Positions 12,016-23,772 of a stretch of DNA of 64,000 nt are shown one piece after another (positions within the stretch are counted from its first letter, which is position 1; the number at the start of each line of letters is the position of its first letter). Source of the DNA: Morchella semilibera (lineage: Eukaryota > Ascomycota > Pezizomycetes > Pezizales > Morchellaceae); the NCBI GenBank assembly GCA_009192285.1, contig CM018603.1:2410588-2474587 (forward strand). Reading direction: 5' to 3'. The position numbers and the translations under genes were made by a program. The notes below the pieces were generated by a model. That model worked only from the letters and a program-made list of their open reading frames with translations, had not been told where the DNA came from and searched no databases.

Positions 12016-13066
12016 GGCCAGCACCAGCACTGCATCCCATCCTACATTTTTTTTTGACCGGCGCCGGGAACCGATCATAATCTCTTTCCAATCCAATTGT
12101 TCCATCTACTTTACTTCTGTCGCATGCAGAGCAGTGGAGAAAAAATTTTTTTAATTTAATTTAGCCTCCTCACTGCTTTTTTTTTTTGAGATAGAGATAA
12201 CTACGTACATGTTCGAGATCTCTTTTTTTGCCTTTCTTACCAGTCAATTGGTTCACATATCATCAGCACACCCACCGAAAGGCGTTAGTGCTGGCCAGCG
12301 CGGATTTTCTGGCAAAAGCAGGGAACTTTCCATAGAGCTTCGGGAACCCCTACATTACATCGGACCCTTATTGCAGGGGGCGGTGGACGTGGTAGGCCAG
12401 GAAAATTATTGATGACTGAGGCGGGAGAAATTTAAAGGGAAGGGGAGGGGGAGGGGGGAGGGGGGGGTAGGGGAAGGAAAGAAAGGGAAAGTATTTGGGG
12501 AATTCCTTTTCCTCTATATACTGCCTGGTAGCTGCCCTCCTCCAGTTCTTCAGCTTTTTTATTTATTTTACTTTTATTTTTTATTCTGTTATTTGGAGTT
12601 GGGGCGAGAAAGTCAGCGAGTGAGTGAGTGAGTCCTCATATCTATTTTCATACTTGACTCTACCTACGATACGTGCAGTTTACAGGGTCGACTGGAAAGG
12701 CAGTGTCAACCGCATCCCCATTAAAGAACGAGCGAAAAAGCAAAGGGCTGAAGAAGGAGGAGAAGGACAGAAATAAGAAAGAAAAGAACGAACGAGAGAA
12801 AGAAGAAAAGGGATCCGAAACCAACCGGGAATTCGCATAATAGCGATCAAGGCTTCCCCCCCCCTTCACCCCCCCTCTCACCTATCTACTACCTATCTTT
12901 AACTTGCCTCTCGACCCCAATCCCAACCAAACCACCAACAAAACCCACAAACTTTCCTATCGTGAGGATAGTAGTTGGAAACAAGTCCAGCCTAACCTCT
13001 TACCCTCATCCCCCCCCTCCTTCTCCCCTCTCCCCTCCCTCCCTTCCTCCCCCCCCATCTCCCGCC

Positions 13067-16000
13067 ATGGTGACCGCATTTCAGTTCTTTCGCGGAGGTG
13101 GATCCTCCTCTCCTGCGTCCTCCGCCCCGGGAACCCCCCTCCTCACATCCCACGTCACCGCATCCACATCCGCCGCCACCGCTCCCGCAACACCGGTATC
13201 GGGCCCCACCCCCACGAGCGGGCTGCCCGAGTTCCAGAGCTTGTCGCCGCTGTCGCGGCGCGGCTCCCCGATCCTGCGGAGCGCGTCCACGAGTATGGGA
13301 GTGTCTACGTCAGGCACCACCGCGACCACATCCGCGAACGCTGTGGCTTCGTCAAGGCCGCAATTGCCGCTGAACACGGTGGCTGCGGCGAATAGTTCAT
13401 CAGCGTCAAACATGTTGAGGGCTGTAGCTGGTCAGAGGTATGTTTTTTTTTTAAATCATTATTTATTTATTTTTTTAAATTTTTTATTTACTACCATCCT
13501 ATTATTTTGTCTGTTCCCTTATCTCTAGGGGGGTTTTTTTTTTCTTCTTTTAAATTAGTTCTTCCTTTTTTTATTATTTTTAGTTTTTGTTTTGATTCTC
13601 ATATTTCCCTTCTCTATCTATCGCCTGGTCTTTCTCGACTGTTCGAGTCAATATGGGTCGTATTGTCATCATGCCCACCACCACCACCACCACCCCCCCC
13701 CCCTTCCTTTCTTCCTCTCTTCTCCGATTTGCCTTCTTTTCCCTCAGATCGGGCTTCTTGATTTGAAATGTTGGAGTGAAGTGATACACATGCTATGAAT
13801 TACTCCTGCTGCGCTACTCTGTATCGAGCTGTCCACCTCCAATATTCCAAATCCACATCATCCTGACCCCCCTCTCCTCCTCCTCTTACTCCCCCCCCCT
13901 TCTTCCCATTCCTATTTTACTCCCTCGGTCAGTGTACGTAAAAGGACGCACCGTCATTTTCCAAGTTAAACGACGTCCCACTAAAAATCTACGCTACGCT
14001 ACATTTACGCCCCCGCTTTCCACTTCACTTCTCGGCAAATACAACCTTTTTCTAATATCCCTCCCCCCCACCGTCACCACCTATTACTATCTCCCCTCAA
14101 TTTCTCTCTCCCCCCCTCTCTCTTTTTTCTTTTTAGTTTGATATACACACATTTTTTTATATTTTTTTATTTTTGGTTCATGTACCCTTGAAACTTCAAA
14201 CTACCAATTCCATACCCTCCTCCGGAATGAAGCGTGCACTATCAAACCTCCGCCTCAACATATTGGGGTCTAAACACCATGGAAAGGCTGACAGTTCCGA
14301 TGGTGATGTTACTGGCGATAGATCCGATGACGATGATCATTTGACCGGCGGACAGACAACCCCTCACCCAAGTGGGCTCGACAAGAGATTGCCGCAGATC
14401 CTGCACGGGTTTCAACAGGTTTGTGGAGCTCTCGTTCCTCCTAGTCTTGCTCGTAAGGCCTCGTGTCCGCCGCCATCGTCTCCCCTACATAGAACAATTG
14501 TGGACGGAGAATATGGCGGCGATGAGGAAGGCGGCGGCAGTGGTGGTAGTGCTACTACTTCCACTTCCACTTCCAATGGTGCTTCCATGAGTGCCACTAC
14601 CGCCGCCGCTGCCGCTGCTAGCCCGGAAGAAGAGGAGATTGATTCTCCTGCTTCCTCGGGTACCCCCTCTACTGCTGCTTCTGCGAATGCCTCCACCGCT
14701 GCTTCCTCCGCTGCTACCAGTTTCTCTGTACCCGACCGTCATGTATTTTCTTCGTTGTCCTCCGGGGAGCGAGAGAAGGATTCCTTGAAACTGACAGCCT
14801 CTGCTCTTGAGGGAAAGGATACACCCCCAGCGACACCCCGCGGCACCACCTCGGCCGGCAGCGCCTTGAATGGCGCCGCTGCCACTAGTACTACTGCCCC
14901 GACTAGCAATCCCGTACCCTCCGCCCTCTCACGACAGCCAACAGGTACTCTCACGCCCACATCGGGCTCTACATCCTCTGGCGCCACCAATTCGTCTTCA
15001 GGAGGTCAGCATAGTACGCCAACAGTCGGACCCCCGAAGGGGAAGATGGTGGTGCGCATCCAGGAGGCTAGGGGCCTCAGGTCTAGTAGAGACCCGTATG
15101 TGGTATGCACCTTTGAGAGCAACGAGTTCATCTCAAAGGGGCCGAGAGTGGATGAGCTGGGTTCCGGAGAGTCGGGGGACAAGAATAGTGCATCGGGGGG
15201 CATTGCGATCCCGATGAAGAGTCGTCAGAGCTCTAGCACTAGCTTGTCGGAATTACAGGGCACAATCTCGAAAAAAGGAACTACAAATCCAAAGTGGGAA
15301 CACGAAGCAGTGTTGTAAGTTTTAATAATTCACTCTCATCTCCCCACCCCCCTTCCCTTCAGCCCTCATCTTGTTTTGGTTTGTTTTTTGGGTGGGCTGC
15401 AGGCCTTTTTTTTGTTTTTTTTGTTTTTTTGTTTTTCTTGTGAAATAGCGTTTTGTGTTGAGTGTTTTGTGTTTTATGCGCACCACCCGATGTTCCCGAG
15501 CATGTGTTGAGGCTTTTTGCCTCACGATTGCGCTGCGCTACTCCCCCTTCGCTCCCCCACTTTCTCGTAGAACAGAGATAGATACCCAATCCCCCCACAC
15601 ACACACCTGTGTCACACCTCGGATATGTTTTCTTTTTATCCGATGCGGATTATACCTCGCATACGAAGAGGGAAAATTCGACCGGGAGTCGGCGAGTGAG
15701 TTTTGTTTGCAATAGTATTGACTGGGTTCGTGTAATTAGTGACGTACTTGGCGAGCATTCCGAGATCGACGTCTCGATATACGACCGCTCAAACCAAGAA
15801 TGCTTCCTAGGGCACGTCCGAATGTGTCCGCTGCTCAACCGGGACCAGACCATGGCCGATAAATGGTATCCGCTACAGGCCCGGGCCAGTAACGAGAGTG
15901 TCACCGGAGAGATCCGGCTTCAGATTAGCTTCGAGAAGACGACTAAGAAGCATTACGGGCCTGATGACTTTGAGGTATTAAGGCTCATTGGAAGAGGTTA

Positions 16001-17545
16001 GCTATTACACAGCCAGAACGGGCATATACATGTTATCAAATGTGGAAAAACAGAATGTTGATAGGAACTCGTGTTATCGCGTAGGAACATTTGGCCAGGT
16101 ATATCAGGTACGAAAGAAGGACACCAACCGGATATACGCCATGAAGGTTTTGTCGAAGAAGGTCATCGTGCAGAAGAAGGAGGTTGCGCACACCCTCGGC
16201 GAGCGTAACATTCTCGTCAGAACCGCCACCACCGACTCGCCCTTCATTGTGGGACTGAAGTTTTCGTTCCAGACCCCGACGGATCTGTACCTGGTCACGG
16301 ATTACATGTCCGGTGGCGAGCTCTTTTGGCACTTGCAGAAGGAGGGTAGGTTCCAGGAGGAGCGCGCAAAATTCTATATCGCGGAGCTGATCCTGGCACT
16401 GGAGCACCTCCACAACCATGACATCGTCTACCGCGACTTAAAGCCAGAGAATATCCTACTAGATGCGAATGGCCATATCGCACTGTGCGACTTTGGGCTG
16501 TCAAAGGCCAATTTGTCGGCTAATGCTACCACAAACACGTTTTGTGGAACAACAGAGTACCTTGCGCCGGAGGTGCTACTGGACGAACAGGGTTACACCA
16601 AAATGGTGGACTTCTGGTCATTGGGTGTCTTGGTCTTTGAGATGTGCTGTGGATGGAGTCCGTTTTATGCGGATGACACTCAACAGATGTACAAGAACAT
16701 TGCGTTTGGAAAGGTCCGCTTCCCCCGAGACGCACTGAGTCTTGAGGGGAGGAACTTTGTCAAGGGTGTAAGTTTGGTCCCCTGTTCTGTGATTTGCGCT
16801 TTAAGGTTGCTAACATAACTAATAGCTTCTTAACCGGAACCCAAGACATCGCTTGGGCGCCACTCATGATGCCAAGGAGCTCAAATCCCACCCTTTCTTC
16901 GCCGACATTGACTGGAACCAGCTGCTGCACAAGAACGTCATTCCTCCGTTTAAGCCTACCCTGAGCTCGGAAACTGACACTTCTAACTTTGACCCTGAGT
17001 TTACGAATGCGCCCATGTCTCAGTCGCTCAACTCTCGTGCGCTTGCGATGGCCGGTGGAAATATAGCTAGCACGCCGTTATCTCCAGGGATGCAAGCTAA
17101 CTTCCGTGGCTTCACTTTTGTGGACGAAAGTAGCATGGATGATCATTTCCTGGGGCGCGATGAGCTAGCGCGTATGGATGAAGACCTTGAGGATTCAGAA
17201 GACGCCTGGGATGATAACCAGGATAGACGGAACAAGGAAGGTAGGAGCTACGATGATAGACGGGACAGTCGCATGAGTGGTATCGAGTATAAGAGAGATG
17301 ATGAAAGCGGGATATTGGTAATGATGGCATGGATATGTGATAAAGCGGACGAAACTACTATTTACTTTTTTGTTCCAAATTCCTATTCGCTCTCTCTCCT
17401 ATGTTTTTTTCTCATTTTCTTTTCTCTCTCTCTCTCTCTCTACCCCTCTCGAGCGAAACTCCATATTTTCTCTCTTGGTGGGTTGTGTATGGGTTGGTTG
17501 TATGGGTTGGGTTTGGTTTGGTTTTTGCACCAAAGGTTGGTCTAG
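13067..17545 (+). CDS. SCH9: SCH9-type AGC serine/threonine kinase with N-terminal C2 domain
   Basis: This is a TORC1- and nutrient-responsive cytosolic kinase of the Sch9/S6K type. Exons supported by frame are: 13067-13437 (low-complexity Ser/Ala/Thr N-terminus, tentative link), an exon with an unresolved 5' border in frame up to 15314, then 15740-15996, 16085-16767 and 16826 onward. The C2 domain begins GKMVVRIQEARGLRSSRDPY and continues across a 425-nt intron. The kinase shows the glycine loop GRGTFGQVYQ, AMKV lysine, VYRDLKPEN, CDFGLSK, the activation loop TFCGTTEYLAPE, and an AGC tail with turn motif TPLSPG and hydrophobic motif FRGFTF. Two parts are uncertain. The acceptor of exon 2 is not clear (an internal ATG at 14227 is an alternative start). 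The C-terminus after about 17317 reads into pyrimidine-rich DNA, so the true stop may lie earlier. Confidence 0.93.
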
Positions 17546-18210
17546 GACACTACTGGGGTCTTTCTTTTCAACAAATATTGGGCGAGGTCTGGTTGGATAA
17601 GGGTGGTTGTATTTTGGGAGGATGGCCACGTTTTTCTTTTTAATTTTTTTTTTACCCCTTCCCTCTTCCACACCTTTCTTTTCTTTTGAGCTTATTCTTT
17701 TTTTTACGAAGTATGGACTGGGATATGGACTGGATGAAATGTTTGTCGCCCGTTGAAATTACGAGTCATCATTGTTACGAGTATTTTATCCTTTTTCCCT
17801 CCCTCTCTATCTCTCTCTCTGTCCTCCTTCGCCAGTTAGCCGGCTCCCCGTGAGAGGCGGTATTGACATGCAGAAGGAGAGGGAGAATAGCACTTGCCAT
17901 TGCCAGGTCATGGCAGGGCAGAGCATGGATAGGGCAACCTTTCATTGTATTTCGTTCCTGAGGGATGTGAGAATAATTGATCGACCGCGTCCCTCTTCCC
18001 CCCCCCCCTTTTTTTGCTCTCCCTCCCTTGGTCTATATCTTCATCATTTTATTCCTTTTGGTTGCTTCTCTTCTTCTTTTTTTTTTTTTTTATTTTCGCT
18101 TTCTCTTTTGTTCCATTCCCACGCTGAGAGGAAAAAAAAGAAAGAAAGACACCCCACCCCCCCCCCCCCCACATAAATAAAAAAAAGACGAGTCTCCTTA
18201 GAAGTCTTAA

Positions 18211-18247
18211 TCATCATCATCACCACCATCATCATCATCATCATCAT
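18211..18247. repeat. (ATC/ACC)n trinucleotide repeat
   Basis: Tandem ATC units interrupted by ACC triplets, in a spacer. Confidence 0.9.
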
Positions 18248-18460
18248 TGGGGGGGAGGGGGGAAAAAGCCGTTAGTCACTCTAGTTGTAGCTATGTAGCA
18301 GCCCAAAAGAAAAGAAAAAGAAAAAGAAAAGGGGAAAAAAAAGAAGAGGAGCTGTGTGCTGTAACTCTGTTTTATCGTTCTATCTATCTATCTATCGCCT
18401 TATCGTTCGGCTATAGAGTACGGTGGACCAAACAAGCAAACAGAAAGCTATGACCACCCC

Positions 18461-18480
18461 GTTTCGTTTCGTTTCGTTTC
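18461..18480. repeat. (GTTTC)4 pentanucleotide repeat
   Basis: Four perfect units in tandem. Confidence 0.95.
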
Positions 18481-18984
18481 ATTCCGCTGGCTATGCACAA
18501 CTGAGCTGTCCTTTAGAGAGGAGAGAGTAGAAGTAGCGTAGAGTAGCGGGGGGAGAGGAGAGGAGGTGAGAGGGTGAGGTGAGGTGCGGTCCGCCCCAAG
18601 TCCCAACACGTGGAAAAAAGCGAGGTGCTAATAGCAAGGCTTGTTAAGCCGCGTGATGTCTCATGAACCCGCAAGGCTGAGGGGCCTGAGCCTGAGCCGA
18701 GCCTGAGCCGCTGACATCACACACCCCACCCACCTCTTGGCTTGGCCATGCCCTCCCTCCCCTCCTAGGGTAGGGGCGAATCAAAATGCGCCAGGCCTGT
18801 AGGGCTTTCGGGTCACTCGGAGGGGGGGGGGCAGGATCGGCGTTAACTCCCGGGAATGGTTTCCCCCCTCTTCTTTGCGCCCGTGGTGATGTGATGATGG
18901 AGAGGAAGAAGAAGGGATCGGTAGACGATCCTTCGCTTTGCCCTGGCGACCCTGCGTCGGTTCTATCTATCTATCTATCTGCAT

Positions 18985-19330
18985 ACTTCCTACATGTAGT
19001 ACATGTAGATACATGGGAGCAGCCCTGCCCTGGGCGAGCGGCAGTCTAGGTAAGTACATGTAGGTACATGGGACTTATCTACCAAATCAGGATCACATAC
19101 GAGCAGAGCTCGATCCGCGGCCGGCTATCTACAATGCATGTACATCCAGAGAGTAGAGTACAATCGGCAGCCCAGGGGGGGGTGGAGGCTGTTCTGTTTG
19201 TGTTTATGTTTAGCGACGACGGCCTAGCTGCTCGATGTACTTACATGTACTTCTAGTAGCTGGATATCCCCCCCAATCTATGATCTGTTGTTTAGGGGTA
19301 ACTACATGTACTTAGATGTACCTACATGTA
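18985..19330. repeat. Cluster of TACATGTA palindromes
   Basis: Six exact TACATGTA copies lie within about 340 bases, with further TACATG half-forms. Chance expectation for one 8-mer is about one per 65 kb at even composition. The role is unknown. Confidence 0.7.
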
Positions 19331-20030
19331 CGAGAGGAGGGCGGGGGTGCTCAACGCGGGTCCTGTAGCCGAGGAGGACAAATAAAAATTCCTTCCGCCC
19401 ATTAAGGGAGCTATATATATAATAGTAATAACAATAATAATAATAATAATATCGGCATTTATTTTATCCGTTTTTCGAAGGGAACGCGGCTCGGGGAAAC
19501 CCCTGAAGATTACTCGGGAGGAGGAAATGATGTGAAAAAAAAAAAAAAAAAAGAAAGCAGGAAGCCATAAATAGGGGGGTGGAGAGGGGGGGGTTCGGGA
19601 AGCAGCGGGCGGCGGGCCGGCCGGGGTGGTGAAGAGCGCATGTATGTAAGTAAGTAGGGCAGGGATCAGCATTCACTTCGCGACAGGGTCACGTGCACGT
19701 GCTTCGACGCGTCTCCCCCCCCCTTCCCGGCTGGATGCTCCACACGTGTCTTGCTCGTAACATAACAGTATTTGTGTTGTACGCAACGTAAAGGAGGGAG
19801 GGTGGTGGAAGTATTTGCGCTAGAAGAGTACTTGGTACCTTATAAAAAAAAGACAGAGGAAAACAGAGAAGTCAGATGTGAGGGGGAAAAAAGAGAGATC
19901 TAGAGAGAGAGAAAGAAAAGAGAAAAGAAAAGGCGAGCAGAAGCCGGCAGTCCGTGGGGCTAACTATGTATCGTAGCTTATACGCACAAAGAAAAAAAAA
20001 AAATTAAAAAAAAAAAATTAAAAAAAAAAT

Positions 20031-20422
20031 TCAAACCCTCGCGACCTTGGCCGCGCCCTTCTCCAGCTCCAGCTCCAACTCCATGTCGCCGCACCTCCGT
20101 TTCCGTGTGTTGCCATATGCGCGTCGGGCCGTCGACGCCGCTGTCATCTGGGCCAGATCTGGTTGCGCCATGTTACTCCCACTACCGCTGCTCCCCATGA
20201 TATCAGCCAGTCCAGTCACATCTAAAATACCAAACTAAACTAGAGGGCTAGCTATGTAGGGTAGGGAGAAGAAACAACAAACCCATGCACCTGGGGCGGC
20301 GGCGGCGGCGGCAACGACGACGACGACGCTGCAGCTGTCCTCGGGTCAAACCTGGCTAACCGCTTCTCACGGAGGGTTTGGAGGTCCGGGTGATCTTCTG
20401 GGGCTGAATCTGGGGATTGCAT
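20031..20422 (-). CDS. Small conserved-looking hypothetical protein, two exons
   Basis: Exons 20422-20291 and 20234-20031 join by a 56-nt GT..TAG intron into 111 residues. The N-terminal half reads MQSPDSAPEDHPDLQTLREK then RLARF, followed by a serine/proline run encoded by TCG and CCG triplets. After the intron it reads FGILDVTGLADIMG, later TARRAYGNTRKRRC, an acidic ELELELE stretch and a basic end. The RKRR patch suggests nuclear location. The in-phase splice joining two sensible segments is the main support. An upstream extension is possible: a frame starting MHAPTKRTGRQSQ at 20718 continues towards it, but is interrupted near a C-run at 20451-20465. I do not recognise the family. Confidence 0.45.
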
Positions 20423-21214
20423 TATTCGTAGTAAGGAAAAGGTTCTGTGTGGGGGGGGGGGGGGGTGTGTGATAGAGAAGCCGTGGTGGTAGGTTTTGTG
20501 GTGGGGAGGTAGTGAGGTGAGAGGAGTCTACGGTGGTGGGGGGAAGAGACATTGGCTGGCTGGTTGGCGCGCCAAGAATGGGGGTGGGGGTGTGTAGGAG
20601 GTGCGTATGTTAAGTGGATTGTATGTAGGTATGTTCTCTTCTCTATGTGGGAAGCCTTGTTCCGTGTAGCTTCGTGTACCTGCGACTGACGGCCTGTGCG
20701 CTTTGTTGGTGCGTGCATGTGGCTGGCGGGTTTGGCTGGAGTGGCGGTACCAGGGGTGGGACACAGGGTATCACTCGCATAATGGAAGACTCCGGCGACA
20801 GCTGACTGATGTATGTTAAAGTAGAATGGAGGGCGGGGGCGGGGGGTATTTTTGTCACTGAAGTAAGAGGGTTTGAGATAAACATAGGGTAAGATGAAGT
20901 ATGTATATTGTATATGCCAGTCAGTGTATGGCGCTGCTGTGTATATTCACAGTTGGTCACTCGTATTCTTCTGAGCGGGTCAAAAAGCCAAAATTAACAG
21001 CTAGTGAATGTTATGGGTTTACTGCTAGCTGGACGCTAAATTGCGTCTGCAGGCATGATAAAGTATGTACTTTTATTAGGAAAGAAGTTTGGGAGCGAGT
21101 GGATGAGGCGTTATTGAACCCATCATCTAACGGAGCACTGATTGATATCCTCCTGCATACATGTACATGTACTTATATAGCAAAGAACCATTGCAAAGCT
21201 ATTCACAGCCAGTA

Positions 21215-21407
21215 CAGTACAATCTCGCTATAAGGATATGAAAATGTGACAATTTTGCATCCAAAAATATCCTTATTATAGGGCCATTTATCCTTATAAG
21301 AAGTGCCCACTTCACCCAAAATAATCCCTATTGGGACACAAGATATATCCTTATAGGCCGAATACATGTATCTTTATAAACAATATCCTTATAACGAGAT
21401 TGTGCTG
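21215..21407. mobile_element. MITE, pogo/Tigger-like ends, TA target duplication
   Basis: The 193-bp element starts CAGTACAATCTCGCTATAAG and its other end, reverse-complemented, reads CAGCACAATCTCGTTATAAG. The inverted repeats continue to about 25 bp and differ only by C/T transitions. Both ends are flanked by TA (21213-21214 and 21408-21409), as expected from Tc1/mariner-superfamily insertion. The termini resemble pogo/Tigger ends (CAGTNNAACCTCG type). There is no coding capacity. Several internal TATCCTTATA copies repeat the end motif. Confidence 0.8.
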
Positions 21408-22729
21408 TAGCATGGTAGTCAAGGTTAAAAGTATGTACGCAACGCTGTAATATAGTGTCAACTACTCAAGCAGTCCCTTAGGCGACGACATATAGGGGTA
21501 GGTTTACATTTGCATGGCTCAGACCTAACCTTACGTTACTTGTATAACACACCTACCCACATGACCGAACTACAACCACGGCCGGCCTACGAGTAAAAAA
21601 AAAGAGGCAGACGGCATGGCCGATCGAACACCGAGCCACCCATGCCACCCATCCACAAAATCTTACTAATCGCGCCCCCCCCCCCCCATGAGGCCAAATC
21701 CATTACCCACAGCCCCGCGCCCAACTCCTCCCGGGCGTAGGACCAGCCGTACCCATACCATATCCCCTTCCCAAACCCCACTCTCCAGGGCCATGATCGG
21801 ACAGGTTTTATTCAGGGGGGGTTACGGAATCGAAACCCAAGGATCGGGGGATGGCGGGGACACCTGTTGTTCTATGATCACGTGTGCGCACGCCGAGTTC
21901 ACGTAGGCCAGCTACCTTATCTATGGCCCGCCCCGATATAGGGTTGGCGGCGGATCTGTCTATATTGCAGCTTTGCCCTTGCCCGGATTTTGCAGACATA
22001 CTGGCGTGGCTACTGGGGCCGTGCCGTTAAGGCGCCGGTTCGGGGAGAACGACAAACAGACAGGAGGGTACAGATGTCGAAGACTTACATACATACACCG
22101 CCGACAACTCAAGCTAGAGCCTGATCCCGTCTGCTAGCTGAAGCTGTGCTCTCGCCGCCAGCTAGGATAAGACCATATATGGGCTTGGTTGGTTTCTGGT
22201 TGGTCTTGCACCTTGGCGGTTCTCAGCGACGCTCAACGACCTGAAGGCCATTAGCATTGGTAGTGATAATCTAGCTAGTGGTTAGAGTATGAGTTTACGA
22301 CTTAACTCTGTAATATCTCTCTAGGATGTCAGCGATGTTCAGGCAGCTTTTTGACTTCTAGTTCTAGATCTAGCTATATACAACAATAGAGACAAGTAGT
22401 AATGGGGGCCCACGGGTAGGTAGGAACTATGTGTGCGTAGTCCGTCTAGATATAGGTAATGCATGATCGACAAAATTCTTAATACTAGCTCCATAAAACC
22501 CACCCGTGGTTCCTTACCGCAAGTCTATAGTGCTGTGATTAAGCAGGCAGGGGATATTTTCTTTGGATCATTCCTGATTAAGTGCTCAAGCCCTCCTCGG
22601 TATATGGTAATCAACCTAGGAAGAACCTCACTGGGGGACATCAAGACCGTACTAGTAGAGCGGGATCGAGGGGTACCCTATATATATAGTAGCACTAGTC
22701 AGTTCGCTGAATGGTGGCTCAGCCGCCTA

Positions 22730-23078
22730 TGGAGTGGTAAATGTGTCAAGAGTAATTTTACCAAACGTACATAGTAGATTATTTTACCACCGGTGGGGAA
22801 AATGATACCAGCATCTATACCACAAAATGGATAAAAGCACGGATCTTTTGGCCAAAAGGGGCTATATGTACATGTATAATGCCAATATAAGAGTCCACCG
22901 GTGGGAAACTTTCATAAATGTTGACTCAACATCTACCGATGAAGTATAGCGCAGCATACAGACCGTTTATACTGGCACAAGGACTGAAATTTAGTACTTA
23001 TACAACCGGTAGCAAATAATAATTCGCCACTGGTAGCCTACCGCTAGTAAAATTACTTTTGACACGTTTACCGCTCCA
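22730..23078. mobile_element. MITE with about 33-bp terminal inverted repeats, TA target duplication
   Basis: The left end begins TGGAGTGGTAAATGTGTCAA; the reverse complement of the right end begins TGGAGCGGTAAACGTGTCAA. The similarity continues to AGTAATTTTAC. All mismatches are transitions. TA dinucleotides flank both ends (22728-22729, 23079-23080). The element is 349 bp, has no coding capacity, and holds two internal ACCACCGGTGGG-like palindromes (about 22786 and 22898). This fits a non-autonomous Tc1/mariner-type element of a different family from the one at 21215. Confidence 0.75.
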
Positions 23079-23772
23079 TAAAACCACAAGTATTAAACCA
23101 ATTGACTCTGACAGAACTAGGGTCTAATTCGCGGCTAGCCCCTCCCTCCCGAACTGAAAAGAAGAACAAAAAAAGTTTGGCATCGATCGCTGGATCTGTT
23201 AGTTAGTAATTAACTTCACAGCCTCTCACTCGACAGGTTGCCAATGCTTGGCGTTCCACAAGGAAGTAGTGCATAGTCAAGCGCATGCACTTTTCCATGG
23301 GCCCCGTAGGAATTATATTAACGACATTGTGTAGTGGTTAGATGAACTCCTACGTGAAGAGTGGTGCGAGTGGGCCTGACCGGACCAACTGGCGGGAGGA
23401 AGGGCGCGCACACGTGCTGCGGGCTGGCATTTGCGTTTGCGTTTGCGTTTGTTGGTTATACGTTATCGAGCTTCAATTGAGATCAAACTACATGTATACA
23501 ACTGAAGACAGAGGAGAAGTAAGAGACTGAGAATAATAATATTTAACAAAAGAAGGGGCAAAAATAATAATAAAGCTCCCCCACACACTTGTGACTTCCT
23601 TGATCCCGACTACAAAATTACCCGGCAGACATAAAGCCAGTCGGACAGAAACCAAAGCCAGGTAAGCCAGGTAAAAGACCAGCCAAACGGAAAACTCCTA
23701 AGCCAAGTAAAAAACCAGCCAGCATGACGTAAACTCGACCAATCCATCTAGAAAATGCCCCAGTTAATCTAA

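Larger units (their letters stand above)
8496..13066. other. Microsatellite-rich spacer and SCH9 upstream region
   Basis: No coding frame with family motifs is seen. The stretch holds GGGCTGGACA repeats (8519-8548), (ATCC)7 at 9453-9480, TCGTA-type repeats (11019-11055), a GCCT run (11516-11535), a CAC/CAG tract (11954-12015) and six TACATGTA copies. A TATA-like CTATATATA lies near 12515, followed by purine- and pyrimidine-rich tracts leading up to SCH9. This may be its promoter and 5' leader. Confidence 0.5.
17546..20030. other. Spacer rich in simple repeats and TACATGTA
   Basis: No gene is recognised. Contents include C- and T-runs (17999-18010, 18080-18092), a CAT/CAC tract (18211-18247), (GTTTC)4 at 18461-18480, TATC repeats (18963-18980), a cluster of TACATGTA palindromes (about 18985-19330) and A-runs (19533-19552, 19990-20028). 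Confidence 0.5.
20423..23772. other. Spacer containing two MITEs
   Basis: Apart from the possible upstream exons of the 20031-20422 gene and the two elements listed separately (21215-21407, 22730-23078), I see no gene. A TTTGCG tandem repeat lies at about 23430-23450. Confidence 0.5.

Noticed and set aside
22262-22330. A-box-like TAGCTAGTGGTTAGAG suggesting a tRNA gene
   Set aside because: No B box or T-arm follows at the right distance and no acceptor stem can be drawn.
23325-23390. Second TGTAGTGGTTAGA A-box-like stretch
   Set aside because: Again no B box or cloverleaf pairing.
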